A DNA stretch of 64,000 nucleotides from Desulfosediminicola ganghwensis (GTDB lineage Bacteria; Desulfobacterota; Desulfobulbia; Desulfobulbales; Desulfocapsaceae): positions 3,805,001 through 3,869,000 of the forward strand of contig NZ_CP050699.1 in assembly GCF_005116675.2 (NCBI RefSeq), in the 5' to 3' direction. This document shows, in pieces, positions 37,799-46,692 of the stretch. Position 1 is the stretch's first letter, and each line of letters starts with the position of its first letter. Below the pieces are notes generated by a model. The model was not told the origin of the DNA. It ran no database searches and worked only from the letters and a program-made list of their open reading frames with translations. The position numbers and the translations under genes were made by a program.

Positions 37799-38668
37799 AT
37801 GACAGCAGATATTGAAGAGCTAAAAAATGAAGTGCTGAGAGAAATTGGACGGAATGTCGTTCTGTACCAACAGTTTGAGGTAATGCTCAAGCTCTTGGTT
37901 ACCCACGGTAAATTTTCAGGATATGTTTGTGATCTCCAAGGCATTCAGGACAAAAAGAAAGCTAAGGTGATGAAGCAGACACTAGGGCAAGTTGCTGGTC
38001 AGTTCTTAGACAACACACTCGGAGAATATCAAGAAAGTAACGAGGAACTTCCAGAGCTAAAAGAGAAAGGGATGCATATGTCCTTTTCGTTCCAAATTCA
38101 AACTGATGAAGACTTTTACGTAAAAACCAGGGAGAATATTGCCAAGCTCGTAAAAGAGAGAAATGACCTGATCCACCATTTTCCACTGAACTACAATCTG
38201 AATACACTTGATGGATTGAAGGAAGCAGAGCAATATCTGGATTCACAAAGAGAATCACTGCTACCAGAGTACGACAATGTTAAACGGTATCTCAAGACTC
38301 TTGATCAAGCCAGAAAACAATTTGCTGAATACATTTCTTCCGGGGGAATGAAGAGACAGTGGAAATTAGATGAGCTTCGACAAGAGTATGTAGTAAAATT
38401 GTTGGGTAGGATAATTGAGGTTGCCAAGAGGGATGATGGATGGACTCTGGTCGTTCATGCAGGTCAACTGCTCTACCAGAATTCACCTGATCAATTGAAA
38501 GAGGTTAAGAAGAAGTACAAATGCAGAACCCTCAACGATCTCATTTTGAAGACAGAGATTTTCGACCTTGAAGAAGAGTCAACTCCCAAAGGTGGCAAAC
38601 GTACCATATACAGGCTCAAGGATGGGTGGAGATTGGAGACACATCCCATTGATGAGATTTCAAACTAA
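37799..38668 (+). CDS. HEPN-like and LOTUS (OST-HTH)-like domain protein
   Basis: The 289-residue protein has an N-terminal helical region with the HEPN RNase motif R-x4-H at ERNDLIHH (Arg121, His126). The C-terminal region fits a LOTUS/OST-HTH domain: LGRIIEVAKRDDGWTLVV, LKEVKKKYKCRTLNDLILKT, then IFDLEEE and YRLKDGW. HEPN domains commonly cleave RNA in abortive-infection and toxin systems, and LOTUS domains bind RNA or helicases. An RNA-targeting defence protein is a reasonable inference in this island. Confidence 0.65.
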   Translation: MTADIEELKNEVLREIGRNVVLYQQFEVMLKLLVTHGKFSGYVCDLQGIQDKKKAKVMKQTLGQVAGQFLDNTLGEYQESNEELPELKEKGMHMSFSFQIQTDEDFYVKTRENIAKLVKERNDLIHHFPLNYNLNTLDGLKEAEQYLDSQRESLLPEYDNVKRYLKTLDQARKQFAEYISSGGMKRQWKLDELRQEYVVKLLGRIIEVAKRDDGWTLVVHAGQLLYQNSPDQLKEVKKKYKCRTLNDLILKTEIFDLEEESTPKGGKRTIYRLKDGWRLETHPIDEISN

Positions 38669-38736
38669 TCTCCCCCCACACACACAATCTCAAAACTGTT
38701 AGCAAAGAAGGTTAGTCATGCACTTTACATCCTTGT

Positions 38737-38781
38737 AAGCCTTTACTGGTCAACGTGTTGCACTTATTACGTGACACCAGC
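38737..38781 (+). mobile_element. Solitary IS30 end
   Basis: The plus strand encodes AFTGQRVALIT followed by a stop and then the inverted-repeat end GTTGCACTTATTACGTGAC. This equals the transposase C-terminus and right end of the intact IS30 at 62621 to 63705, in the opposite orientation. The rest of the element is missing. Confidence 0.75.
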
Positions 38782-38942
38782 TCCTCCCCCATCCCCGCAT
38801 TGCTTTCCATCCACTGATCAGTCGAACATACTGGATACTTCAGAATCTTATTGATATTGAACCGTCACACTGGTTATCTATATCTGCATATGCTAATTAT
38901 CTAAAGATAAATACTAAACATTCTCAACCGAGGTCTTAGCAG

Positions 38943-39601
38943 GTGATCCGTTCGTTCATAGATATTCTCATACCAACCTTACTCATTTCTTCACCTACCT
39001 TTGCCCTGGCACTTACCGGCAAAGTGGTCAGTGTTACCGACTGTGACACTATCACAATTATTGACCGCTCAAACAGGCAGCACAAAATTCGTCTGTACGG
39101 CATAGATTAACCAGAAAAAGGACAGACGTATGGCCAAGCCGCAAAGAAATATACATCGAAGTTGGTAGCAGGTGAAAAGGTAGAGGTCAAAGGTACTACA
39201 AAGACAGATACGGTAGGACTGTCGGTGCTGTGATTGTTAATGGGATGAACGTGAACGAGAGCCTCATAAGTTGCGGTTACGATTGGCAATACAGGAAGTA
39301 CTGTAAAGCGTCATTTTGTGATGACTGGTTAGAACTTGATGAACAAGCCAAATCATTAAAAATCGGCCTTTGGCGCGATTCTAACCCTATCCCGCCATGG
39401 CAGTGGCGCAAGGAGGTTCTGTCTAATAGTTACAACAAGTAAACATCAACTGTAAGCGGGCAGCACGGCAATATCAAGAGTCATGTGTTCCACTCTGCCT
39501 CCTGCCGTTATTTTAACTGTAAGAACGGAACTCAGAGCTTTGACAGTCGGCAATCGGCGCTGCCTGCAGGGTATAGACCGTGTGGAATGTGTAAGCCATA
39601 A
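38943..39601 (+). pseudogene. Broken secreted thermonuclease with C-terminal cysteine (Ada-like) domain
   Basis: From GTG 38943 the frame gives a signal peptide (ILIPTLLISSPTFALA) and KVVSVTDCDTITI...RLYGID, then a TAA. The frame resumes with PEKGQTYGQAAKKYTSKL, needs a shift near 39197 to read KDRYGRTVGAVIVNG and GLWRDSNPIPPWQWRK, and meets a second TAA at 39440. In the same frame it continues with VFHSASCRYFNCKN and AGYRPCGMCKP to 39599. The whole is an SNase nuclease with the cysteine tail common in such proteins, disabled by two stops and one frameshift. Confidence 0.75.
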
Positions 39602-39636
39602 TATTTTATAAATTTTACTCAAACGGGTGGTTTTAG

Positions 39637-39993
39637 TTGGCAGATTCAATAGAAGAACTAACTCGACGTGTCAAAGAGTTTTGTGAAACAAGAGATTGGG
39701 ATCAATTCCATGGTCCTAAGGACCTTGCGATTGGAGTAATAACTGAAGCTTCTGAATTATTGGAACATTTTCGCTTTCTCTCTGAGGAGGATTCTCGTTC
39801 AATTTTACAGGACCCTACCCGTAAACTTGAAATTGAGGATGAAGTTGCCGATGTTTTATTCTTTTTACTTAGGTTTAGCCAGATGTATGATATTGACCTT
39901 ACTAAAGCACTAATACGTAAGCTAAAGAAAATAGAGCAAAAATACCCGGTAGAAAAAGCTCGTGGGAAGAATTTAAAATATACAGATCTTTAG
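39637..39993 (+). CDS. MazG-like nucleotide pyrophosphohydrolase (dCTPase/RS21-C6 type)
   Basis: The 118-residue protein starts at TTG 39637. It has the all-alpha NTP pyrophosphatase motifs: ITEASELLEHF (about residues 34 to 44) and EIEDEVADVLFFLLRF (about 67 to 82), which supply the metal-binding acidic residues. The size fits the DCTPP1/RS21-C6 class that hydrolyses (deoxy)nucleoside triphosphates. It stops 14 bases before the DUF2075 helicase and is certainly in its operon. Dinucleotide or dNTP depletion during phage attack is a possible role. Confidence 0.85.
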   Translation: MADSIEELTRRVKEFCETRDWDQFHGPKDLAIGVITEASELLEHFRFLSEEDSRSILQDPTRKLEIEDEVADVLFFLLRFSQMYDIDLTKALIRKLKKIEQKYPVEKARGKNLKYTDL

Positions 39994-40007
39994 CATAGGG
40001 CCCTACT

Positions 40008-41903
40008 GTGATCGTCTACTCAGCAACAAAGTCTCAATTTAAAGATGATGTCATGACTAATGACATCGGCAACATCATTTTTGAAGCATTCAAAACAGCT
40101 ACCAAGAAAAGTACCAGCAAATCAGAAGTAGACTCATGGCTTAACTCTCTCCAATACATGGATAGGATTCTCAATGACAATGATATTCCTGGTGATGCCG
40201 GTGTGTCGATAGAGTACCACCTCCCACAGACCTCAAAACGAATTGATTTCATCCTAACTGGTATAGACCCTCATGAGAGGGATTCTGTCATCCTCATCGA
40301 GTTAAAACAGTGGCAAAAAGCTGAGCTGACAGAAAGCGATGCTGTCATCAAAACACGATTTCGTCACGGAGTTAAAGAGACCTTACACCCTTCTTACCAA
40401 GCCTGGTCCTACAAAAGTCTACTGGAGCACTTCAACGCTACTGTTCAAGAAGAGCATATCCAGCTTTTTCCATGTGCATACCTGCACAATTACGAGAGCG
40501 ATACCGTAATAACCAATCCTTTCTATGCTGATCACATAGCAAAGGCCCCGCTCTTCCTTAAAAGAGATGCTAAAAAGCTTCAGGCATTTATAAAATCCCA
40601 TGTCAAATACGGTGACAAGAACAACATTATGTACCGTATCGATAATGGGAAAATAAAACCATCAAAGAACCTTGCTGATCAGTTATCCTCAATGCTGAAA
40701 GGCAATGAAGAGTTCGTTCTCATCGATGATCAAAAGCTTGTCTATGAGACATCAATTCAACTGGCCAAAACTGCGTCCTCCCGGAAAAAGCAGGTATTAA
40801 TTGTTGAAGGTGGCCCTGGTACAGGAAAGTCAGTGGTTGCTATCAATCTTCTTGTCCGCCTAACCAATGAACAGCTTATTACCCGCTATGTTACTCGTAA
40901 TTCTGCTCCACGATTGGTCTACGAGGCAAAGCTCACAGGTGCACTGAAAAAATCTCATATATCCAATATGTTTTCAAGCTCCGGCTCCTATCATTCTGTC
41001 AAAAATAATGTGTTTGACTGCCTCATCGTTGATGAAGCCCATAGACTCAATGAAAAATCAGGGCTGTATAGCAATCTCGGTGAACACCAAGTCAAAGAGA
41101 TTATAAACGCCAGCAAGTTAAGTATCTTTTTTATTGATGAAGATCAAAAGGTAACGCTGAAAGATATCGGCAGTAAAGATGAAATAAGACGCTGGGCAAA
41201 GCATCACAATGCCTCTGTATCAAAGCTTAATCTAGAATCACAATTTCGCTGCAACGGTTCTGATGGATACCTAGCCTGGCTGGATAACACACTGCAAATC
41301 AGACCGACAGCTAACACTGTTCTCGATACCAATGATTTTGATTTCCGAATTATAGACAATCCCGCTGAGTTACATGAGCTGATCACCGAGAAGAACAAAA
41401 TTAACAATAAGGCACGAGTCGTAGCCGGTTACTGCTGGAAATGGATCAGCAAAAAGCATCCACACATGAAAGATATTATTATCGGGGACTACAAGGCGAC
41501 CTGGAATCTGGAGTCAGACGGTCAAGCCTGGATCATACAGCGAGACTCTGTAAGTGAGGTAGGGTGTATCCACACCTCACAAGGTCTGGAGGTGGATTAC
41601 ATAGGCGTAATTGTCGGCCCTGATCTCACAGTAAGAGAGGGCAAAGTGCTAACTCATCCTGCTGAACGTGCCGGTACAGATAGATCTGTTCATACTTGGA
41701 AGAAGTTGATGAAACAGGAACCAGAATCCACACAAAAACGTCTTGATGCTCTTATAAAGAATACCTATCGCACACTGATGACTAGGGGCCAGAAGGGCTG
41801 TTATGTGTATTTTGTTGATGAGGAGGCAAGAGAACATTTCAAAGCCGGCATAACAGACTCCAACTCTACTTCAACTTACCCATGGGCACTGATGGCGGAG
41901 TAG
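40008..41903 (+). CDS. PD-(D/E)XK nuclease fused to DUF2075 helicase
   Basis: The 631-residue protein starts at GTG 40008. Residues 70 to 105 carry a PD-(D/E)XK nuclease core: RIDFILTG (Asp80) and VILIELKQW (Glu98, Lys100). Residues about 260 to 620 are a DUF2075 superfamily 1 helicase, with Walker A GGPGTGKS near 268, DEAHR near 340, and LNLESQFRCNGSDGYLAWL and HTSQGLEVDYIGV as later motifs. It probably cleaves and translocates on nucleic acid. With the MazG gene before it, it forms a two-gene candidate defence unit. Confidence 0.85.
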   Translation: MIVYSATKSQFKDDVMTNDIGNIIFEAFKTATKKSTSKSEVDSWLNSLQYMDRILNDNDIPGDAGVSIEYHLPQTSKRIDFILTGIDPHERDSVILIELKQWQKAELTESDAVIKTRFRHGVKETLHPSYQAWSYKSLLEHFNATVQEEHIQLFPCAYLHNYESDTVITNPFYADHIAKAPLFLKRDAKKLQAFIKSHVKYGDKNNIMYRIDNGKIKPSKNLADQLSSMLKGNEEFVLIDDQKLVYETSIQLAKTASSRKKQVLIVEGGPGTGKSVVAINLLVRLTNEQLITRYVTRNSAPRLVYEAKLTGALKKSHISNMFSSSGSYHSVKNNVFDCLIVDEAHRLNEKSGLYSNLGEHQVKEIINASKLSIFFIDEDQKVTLKDIGSKDEIRRWAKHHNASVSKLNLESQFRCNGSDGYLAWLDNTLQIRPTANTVLDTNDFDFRIIDNPAELHELITEKNKINNKARVVAGYCWKWISKKHPHMKDIIIGDYKATWNLESDGQAWIIQRDSVSEVGCIHTSQGLEVDYIGVIVGPDLTVREGKVLTHPAERAGTDRSVHTWKKLMKQEPESTQKRLDALIKNTYRTLMTRGQKGCYVYFVDEEAREHFKAGITDSNSTSTYPWALMAE

Positions 41904-42006
41904 CAGGTGATCTGGCCAATCAAACAAATCTAAAAAGACTGTAAGTAAAACCTAGTAGCTGATTACAAGTAACGATTTTTTTTATCTACACTCAAGTTGA
42001 ACCCCT

Positions 42007-43170
42007 ATGAATCTTAATTACCCTCATCATTCCAAATTCTTAAAATCATGCGAAGCTGTCATTAAGAATGAGAAGGAATCCCTTTCTGAAGGCCAACTGA
42101 TTTCGATATACCTCCCGAAAGGTGGATACCCTAGAAAGGCCGAGATCATAATTTCTCCCACTGATACGAAATTCTTTTCCACTGACTGGATAAGCTCACA
42201 TCCATCTCGGTTCTCATCAAGAATCAGGGCAGCGGCATTAGCTCTTCATAACCAAGGCTGTTTTGGCAGGTTCCAAGTCTCCCACTACGATGGGCTGCTT
42301 AGGATTAAATCACTTAATGTTAAAAGGGTCCTCTATAAAAAGGTTGCGAAATCACAATATACAGATGGCGTTAGGGTTAACCTGGAATTCCATAGCGAGT
42401 TTAATCCGCCATCTAGCGAGTTTTACGCAGGCAAAGGGCAATCCCGCCCTATTACTGTCAGGTTTAACAACAAGGTATTTCAGGCAAAGTATTTACATGA
42501 GAACCCTGCATCTTCTAATAGAGACATGCAGTCAATCAGGTTCTCGAAGGAACTGAGGAATGAATTCAGAAATGTAACACCTGATACAACTGGATACTTT
42601 TCTATAAAAATCGGCCCATCTCTCAAAGAATTCGCTTTCGATATTGTTACTGCCGATAACCTCACTGAAACTGAATCTTTTGCAAAAATGTTTCTACAGC
42701 AACAGCAAAAAGGTATTCTTACGGATAATGACATAGACAGGATCAGAAGAGAAAGGCTTAAAGAATTTGACCAAAACCAAATTGGAGGTAGACAGGAAAT
42801 CTCTAACCGGTCAGTCAATAAAAGCGACCCGATCCTGAAGGAAGATATAAAGCAGCTGTACCGTTATAAATGCCAAATATGCAGTGAGCAGATACGAAAG
42901 GTTGGTTGGGCTGAAGGACTAACCAAACAGCAGGAATTTGAATACCTGTCTGCCGATGCCCATCACGTTGTTCCTCTTGAAGATCACGGGTTAGATACAC
43001 CTGGCAACATTATCTGTGTATGCCCGAATTGCCACAGGAGGTTACATACCTGGGAGATGATCATTGAGTTTGTAAGTGGGGAACCGGTTTGCCGTAATCA
43101 AATTACTGGGGAATTGATGTCGATGGTAGTTGATCAGGATCATGGATTTGGTTGTCAAATGAAGAAATAA
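42007..43170 (+). CDS. HNH endonuclease, long form
   Basis: The 387-residue protein has an N-terminal region of about 270 residues with two possible sensing domains (FFSTDWISSHPSRFSSR and PSSEFYAGKGQSRPITVRFNN). Its HNH nuclease spans residues about 288 to 350: CQICSEQ, DAHHVVPLEDHG, NIICVCPNCHRRLHTWE. The four cysteines bind structural zinc. McrA-like restriction of modified or foreign DNA is plausible. The N-terminal domain was not recognised. It has its own weak ribosome-binding site, 103 bases after the helicase. Confidence 0.8.
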   Translation: MNLNYPHHSKFLKSCEAVIKNEKESLSEGQLISIYLPKGGYPRKAEIIISPTDTKFFSTDWISSHPSRFSSRIRAAALALHNQGCFGRFQVSHYDGLLRIKSLNVKRVLYKKVAKSQYTDGVRVNLEFHSEFNPPSSEFYAGKGQSRPITVRFNNKVFQAKYLHENPASSNRDMQSIRFSKELRNEFRNVTPDTTGYFSIKIGPSLKEFAFDIVTADNLTETESFAKMFLQQQQKGILTDNDIDRIRRERLKEFDQNQIGGRQEISNRSVNKSDPILKEDIKQLYRYKCQICSEQIRKVGWAEGLTKQQEFEYLSADAHHVVPLEDHGLDTPGNIICVCPNCHRRLHTWEMIIEFVSGEPVCRNQITGELMSMVVDQDHGFGCQMKK

Positions 43171-43387
43171 TGCTTTGGAATTCGATGTGAATTTAGCCCA
43201 TTCTTCACTTAATACTGGTTACACCCAAATGCCCCTTTTACGTATAGTCAGGAAACATTTCTACGGTAACATTGAAAATAATCCTACAAATCAAGACTTT
43301 AACCCAGCTTACGGTATGTTGGTTATTGCGTTGGCCACCACTCAACCAAGCGTTTAGGACGCACTATATACATAAGGGGAAAATCTC

Positions 43388-44302
43388 ATGGCTGAAAAAA
43401 CGCCTTATTCAAGAAGTCCCGAAAGCACTTCTCGTGAAAAAACCATGAGAAAAAAACTTGCACCAGAATTACTTAGCAATCTGGGAAAAATAATATCAGA
43501 TCGTTTAGTAAGAGGAATGCATTTCATTGAAGTTCAACCAAACAGTGGCCCATCTCTTGTAATTTGGGTGAAATGTGCTTGGAAACCTGGAAAGTTTGGA
43601 AATTGTGCAGTTCAATTAGATTTCCCTGGAAAAGACAAGCGTGCGAACACAGCAAAGGATACGATAAGAGTCGTAGATGAAAAAGCAATTCGTGCACGCG
43701 AGCGCGGAGCCACCCATTTACTGATGCTTGCTGCGGATAATGAAGGTCATAAAGCTCTAGCGGCAAATATAGTGCCAATTGAAAAAATAACCCATCTCAC
43801 CAAAGAATGTCTTTCCATTGATGAATCGCTGACTCGCAATGGAGCATCTCCAAGTATTTATGTAGTAGCCCATGGAGAACGACAAACAAAAATAGTAAAT
43901 AAAGTCAGAAGATTATCTACAGATCTTCTTAACATAATTGAAGACACTATTTTATTCTCAGATGCAATTGATGATTTGGTTTCATACCCAATTGGTTCTA
44001 TATCACCGGAAAAGAAAGTAATTAGTTCAGGCTCTTATTCGAGAGACCCTGCAGTCCGAACATATGTGTTAAATAAAGCAGATGGTCAATGTGAATACTG
44101 CGGTGAGGTTGGCTTTCTACTTAGTGATGGTGTTTCTCGATATTTAGAAAGTCACCACATAATAGCTCTTGCAGATGCAGGGCAAGATACCATTGGCAAT
44201 GTCATTGCGCTATGCCCGAAACATCATCGGGAAGCACACTATGGGTTAAAAAGGAATGATCTTGAATCTCAGATGCTTAAAATTGTGAAAAAACGGAACT
44301 AG
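43388..44302 (+). CDS. HNH endonuclease
   Basis: The 304-residue protein starts at ATG 43388 after AAGGGGAAAA. The N-terminal 200 residues (RGMHFIEVQPNSGPSLVIWV, ERGATHLLMLAADNEGHKAL) may form a recognition domain. The C-terminal HNH module covers residues about 233 to 285: CEYCGEVGF, LESHHIIALADAGQ, NVIALCPKHHREAHYG. It is the last gene before the IS91-like element and is another likely restriction-type nuclease. Confidence 0.82.
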   Translation: MAEKTPYSRSPESTSREKTMRKKLAPELLSNLGKIISDRLVRGMHFIEVQPNSGPSLVIWVKCAWKPGKFGNCAVQLDFPGKDKRANTAKDTIRVVDEKAIRARERGATHLLMLAADNEGHKALAANIVPIEKITHLTKECLSIDESLTRNGASPSIYVVAHGERQTKIVNKVRRLSTDLLNIIEDTILFSDAIDDLVSYPIGSISPEKKVISSGSYSRDPAVRTYVLNKADGQCEYCGEVGFLLSDGVSRYLESHHIIALADAGQDTIGNVIALCPKHHREAHYGLKRNDLESQMLKIVKKRN

Positions 44303-44492
44303 ATAAAGGTCAACAAATACAAAGAAAACACAGGGAATTACCACTACGCCTCCTGTTTTCTGCGATAATATCCGGTTATACTGGTCTTTTGCTTACTTGC
44401 AGTGGTTGAACGAAGCCGCTACGCGGCAGAGGTCTTGAGTATACTTCAGTAAAGAGTCCAATTCCGGACACTTACAGAAAAAGGAGTATACC

Positions 44493-45409
44493 ATGAAGGC
44501 AAAAGATTCCAAACGTTTTGAAATCCTTTACGATCGGCACCTGAAAAAGCTTACGCTTCAAGGCAAGAGTCAGGCAACTATCAGCGCCTATGCCCGGGCT
44601 GTTCGTCGTCTTACCGAACATTTTGATTGTTGCCCAGATCAACTGTCGGTGGAGCAGCTCGAAGATTATTTTACCCGTCTGGTAGAAAACTATTCCTGGA
44701 GTACGGTAAAGCTCGACAGGCTCGGCCTGATGTTCTTCTGGAAGCACGTCCTGGAGCAGGACTGGCAATGGCTCAATATCGTCAAGCCACCAACTGTGAA
44801 AACAATCCCGGATATCCTTACTAGAGAAGAAGTTGCCTTACTTGTTCACAACACGCGCAAACTCCGTTACCGGGTCTTTCTCTTTACTACTTACTCCATG
44901 GGGTTGCGTTTACAGGAAGCACTTTCTTTACAGATCGGAGATATCGATGCCAATCGCAGACGGGTACATATCCGCAGAGGCAAAGGACATAAAGATCGTC
45001 TGGTTCCACTGCCTGATCGAACCCTGAAGGCATTACGCATTCTCTGGCAGGATCATCGCCATCCCAAGCTGCTTTTCCCAAACTATAGAGGCTCTGCTGA
45101 AACCATCATCAGGGCAACCTCTCACATGAACATCGGTTCCACCCAGCAGGCCATGAAAGCGGTGGTTGCAGCCTGTAACATTAAAAAAAAGTCTCCATCC
45201 ACTCCCTCAGACACAGCTTTGCCACCCACCTCCTCGAAGCGGGTTTAAGCCTTCGCCACATCCAGGAACTTCTCGGGCATTCAAGCCCCACAACCACTGC
45301 CCGTTACGCCCAGCTCACCTACACCGCGGAAAAGGATAGCATTGCCACCATAAACGAGCTGATCAATTCCATGGAGCTGAACCCAACGAGGAAGCAACAT
45401 GGACATTAA
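44493..45409 (+). CDS. Tyrosine recombinase made by predicted -1 frameshifting (IS91-associated)
   Basis: Frame 0 (44493 to 45248) encodes the N-terminal SAM-like domain and the first catalytic motif [14 protein letters not shown], but ends before the remaining active-site residues. At 45183 to 45191 the sequence ATT AAA AAA AAG holds a canonical A_AAA_AAG slippery heptamer. Slipping by -1 continues as [18 protein letters not shown] (HxxR), [12 protein letters not shown] (His and catalytic Tyr) to the stop at 45407. The product would be about 305 residues. Its end overlaps the transposase start by 11 bases. A simple indel mutation is the alternative. Confidence 0.7.
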
Positions 45410-46451
45410 ATCACTCATCAACAAATACTTCGACCTGTACATGATTCGTCATGGCGGCAATGCCATCCCAGAGCAACTGAGGGCTTTGAGGGACATACAG
45501 CAGTGTCGAACCCCTCAATCTGGCGAACTCTATGCACGATGCCCTGATTGCCAGCATGGAGAATGGCGCCCCCTCTCGTGCGGCAACCGCCACTGCCCAA
45601 CCTGCCTCAATCACCAGACCAGTTCCTGGCTTGATAAACAGCAGGCGAAGCTCATGCCGGTCCCCTACTTCCTGGCCACCTTTACCTTACCATATGAACT
45701 GCGATACCTGGCATACGGGCACCAGAAAACTGTCTATTCCCTGATGTTCAAATGCGTCGCTGAAGTCCTTAGATCCTTTGCTGCGAACCCAAAACATCTT
45801 GGAGCGGAGATCGGCATGACCATGATCCTGCACACCCACGCGCGAGACCTCTCGTTTCACCCCCACATTCATGTACTCATCCCTGGCGGCGGTATAGATA
45901 AACGATTCGGCAAGTGGAGAAAGGTGAAAAATGACTATCTCTTCAATGGATTTGCCCTGGCCAAAACCTTCCGCGGCAAATTCCTCGACATGCTGAAATC
46001 AACAGGCCTGTCCCTGCCTCAAAATCTGCCTGAAAAGTGGGTTGCCCATTGTGAATGCGTGGGCAATGGCTTCCCGGCCCTGAAATATCTGGCCAGATAT
46101 CTCTATCGAGGCGTCATCAGCGAGAAAAATATTGTGGCAAGTCACAACGGAAATGTCACTTTCAAGTACCGTGACAGTAGGACTGATGAGCTAAGATATT
46201 CCACAGTAAAAGCAGAGGATTTCCTGAACATCCTGGTCAAGCATGTCCTGCCGAGAGGCTTCAGACGCGTGCGGGATTACGGTTTTCTGCACGCCAATGC
46301 CAGAAAAATCAGAACCCTCATTCAGCTTATACTGCATGTCTTTACCCCAATAGTGCCAAAACAGCGGCAAAGGCCAAAGTATTCCTGCCCAAAATGCAAG
46401 GCGGCTATGCTGGTGATACGCTTTCGATTCGACTACGGCAGATCAGGATAA
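45399..46451 (+). CDS. tnpA: IS91-family HUH transposase
   Basis: The 350-residue protein has an N-terminal zinc-binding region ([22 protein letters not shown]), the HUH motif [12 protein letters not shown] near residue 153, the Y1 catalytic helix YLARYLYRG near residue 227, and a C-terminal cysteine pair (CPKCKAAM). IS91 transposases move DNA by rolling-circle-type single-strand transfer and can mobilise adjacent genes. It looks intact. Confidence 0.92.
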   Translation: MDIKSLINKYFDLYMIRHGGNAIPEQLRALRDIQQCRTPQSGELYARCPDCQHGEWRPLSCGNRHCPTCLNHQTSSWLDKQQAKLMPVPYFLATFTLPYELRYLAYGHQKTVYSLMFKCVAEVLRSFAANPKHLGAEIGMTMILHTHARDLSFHPHIHVLIPGGGIDKRFGKWRKVKNDYLFNGFALAKTFRGKFLDMLKSTGLSLPQNLPEKWVAHCECVGNGFPALKYLARYLYRGVISEKNIVASHNGNVTFKYRDSRTDELRYSTVKAEDFLNILVKHVLPRGFRRVRDYGFLHANARKIRTLIQLILHVFTPIVPKQRQRPKYSCPKCKAAMLVIRFRFDYGRSG

Positions 46452-46648
46452 TGATTAGCCTGGACGCTGCTCTCACATAAATTCAGCAGGAGGTAATGCA
46501 GTCTATGAAAACAATCTGTTTCTTTCACACCTTGTCAGGTGAAGGGATAACTATGCTCTATAATTACAGCTAGAATTCAAGGCCCCCTTCCAGGGTAATT
46601 ACTTTCAAAAGATATTTCCTTAGGAGAAAAGCCGGGCTTGTTCAACCA

Positions 46649-46692
46649 CGGATAAGATTGTGGATCGCTTTGCGATCACAATCTATCCTTAT
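46649..46692 (-). terminator. Bulged hairpin at the endA stop
   Basis: GGATAAGATTGTGGATCGC pairs with GCGATCACAATCTATCC across a TTT loop, with two bulged bases. It abuts the endA stop codon on the minus strand and the right repeat of the IS91-like element. It could be the endA transcript end or a recombination hairpin. Confidence 0.45.

Larger units (their letters stand above)
44402..46648 (+). mobile_element. IS91-like element with a tyrosine recombinase
   Basis: The element contains a tyrosine recombinase gene overlapping an HUH (Y1) transposase gene. Short inverted repeats may mark the ends: GTGGTTGAACGAAGCC at 44402 to 44417 and the complement of GTGGTTGAACAAGCC at 46634 to 46648. A small hairpin GCCGCTACGCGGC follows the left repeat. 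IS91 relatives usually lack inverted repeats, so these limits are provisional. Confidence 0.6.
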
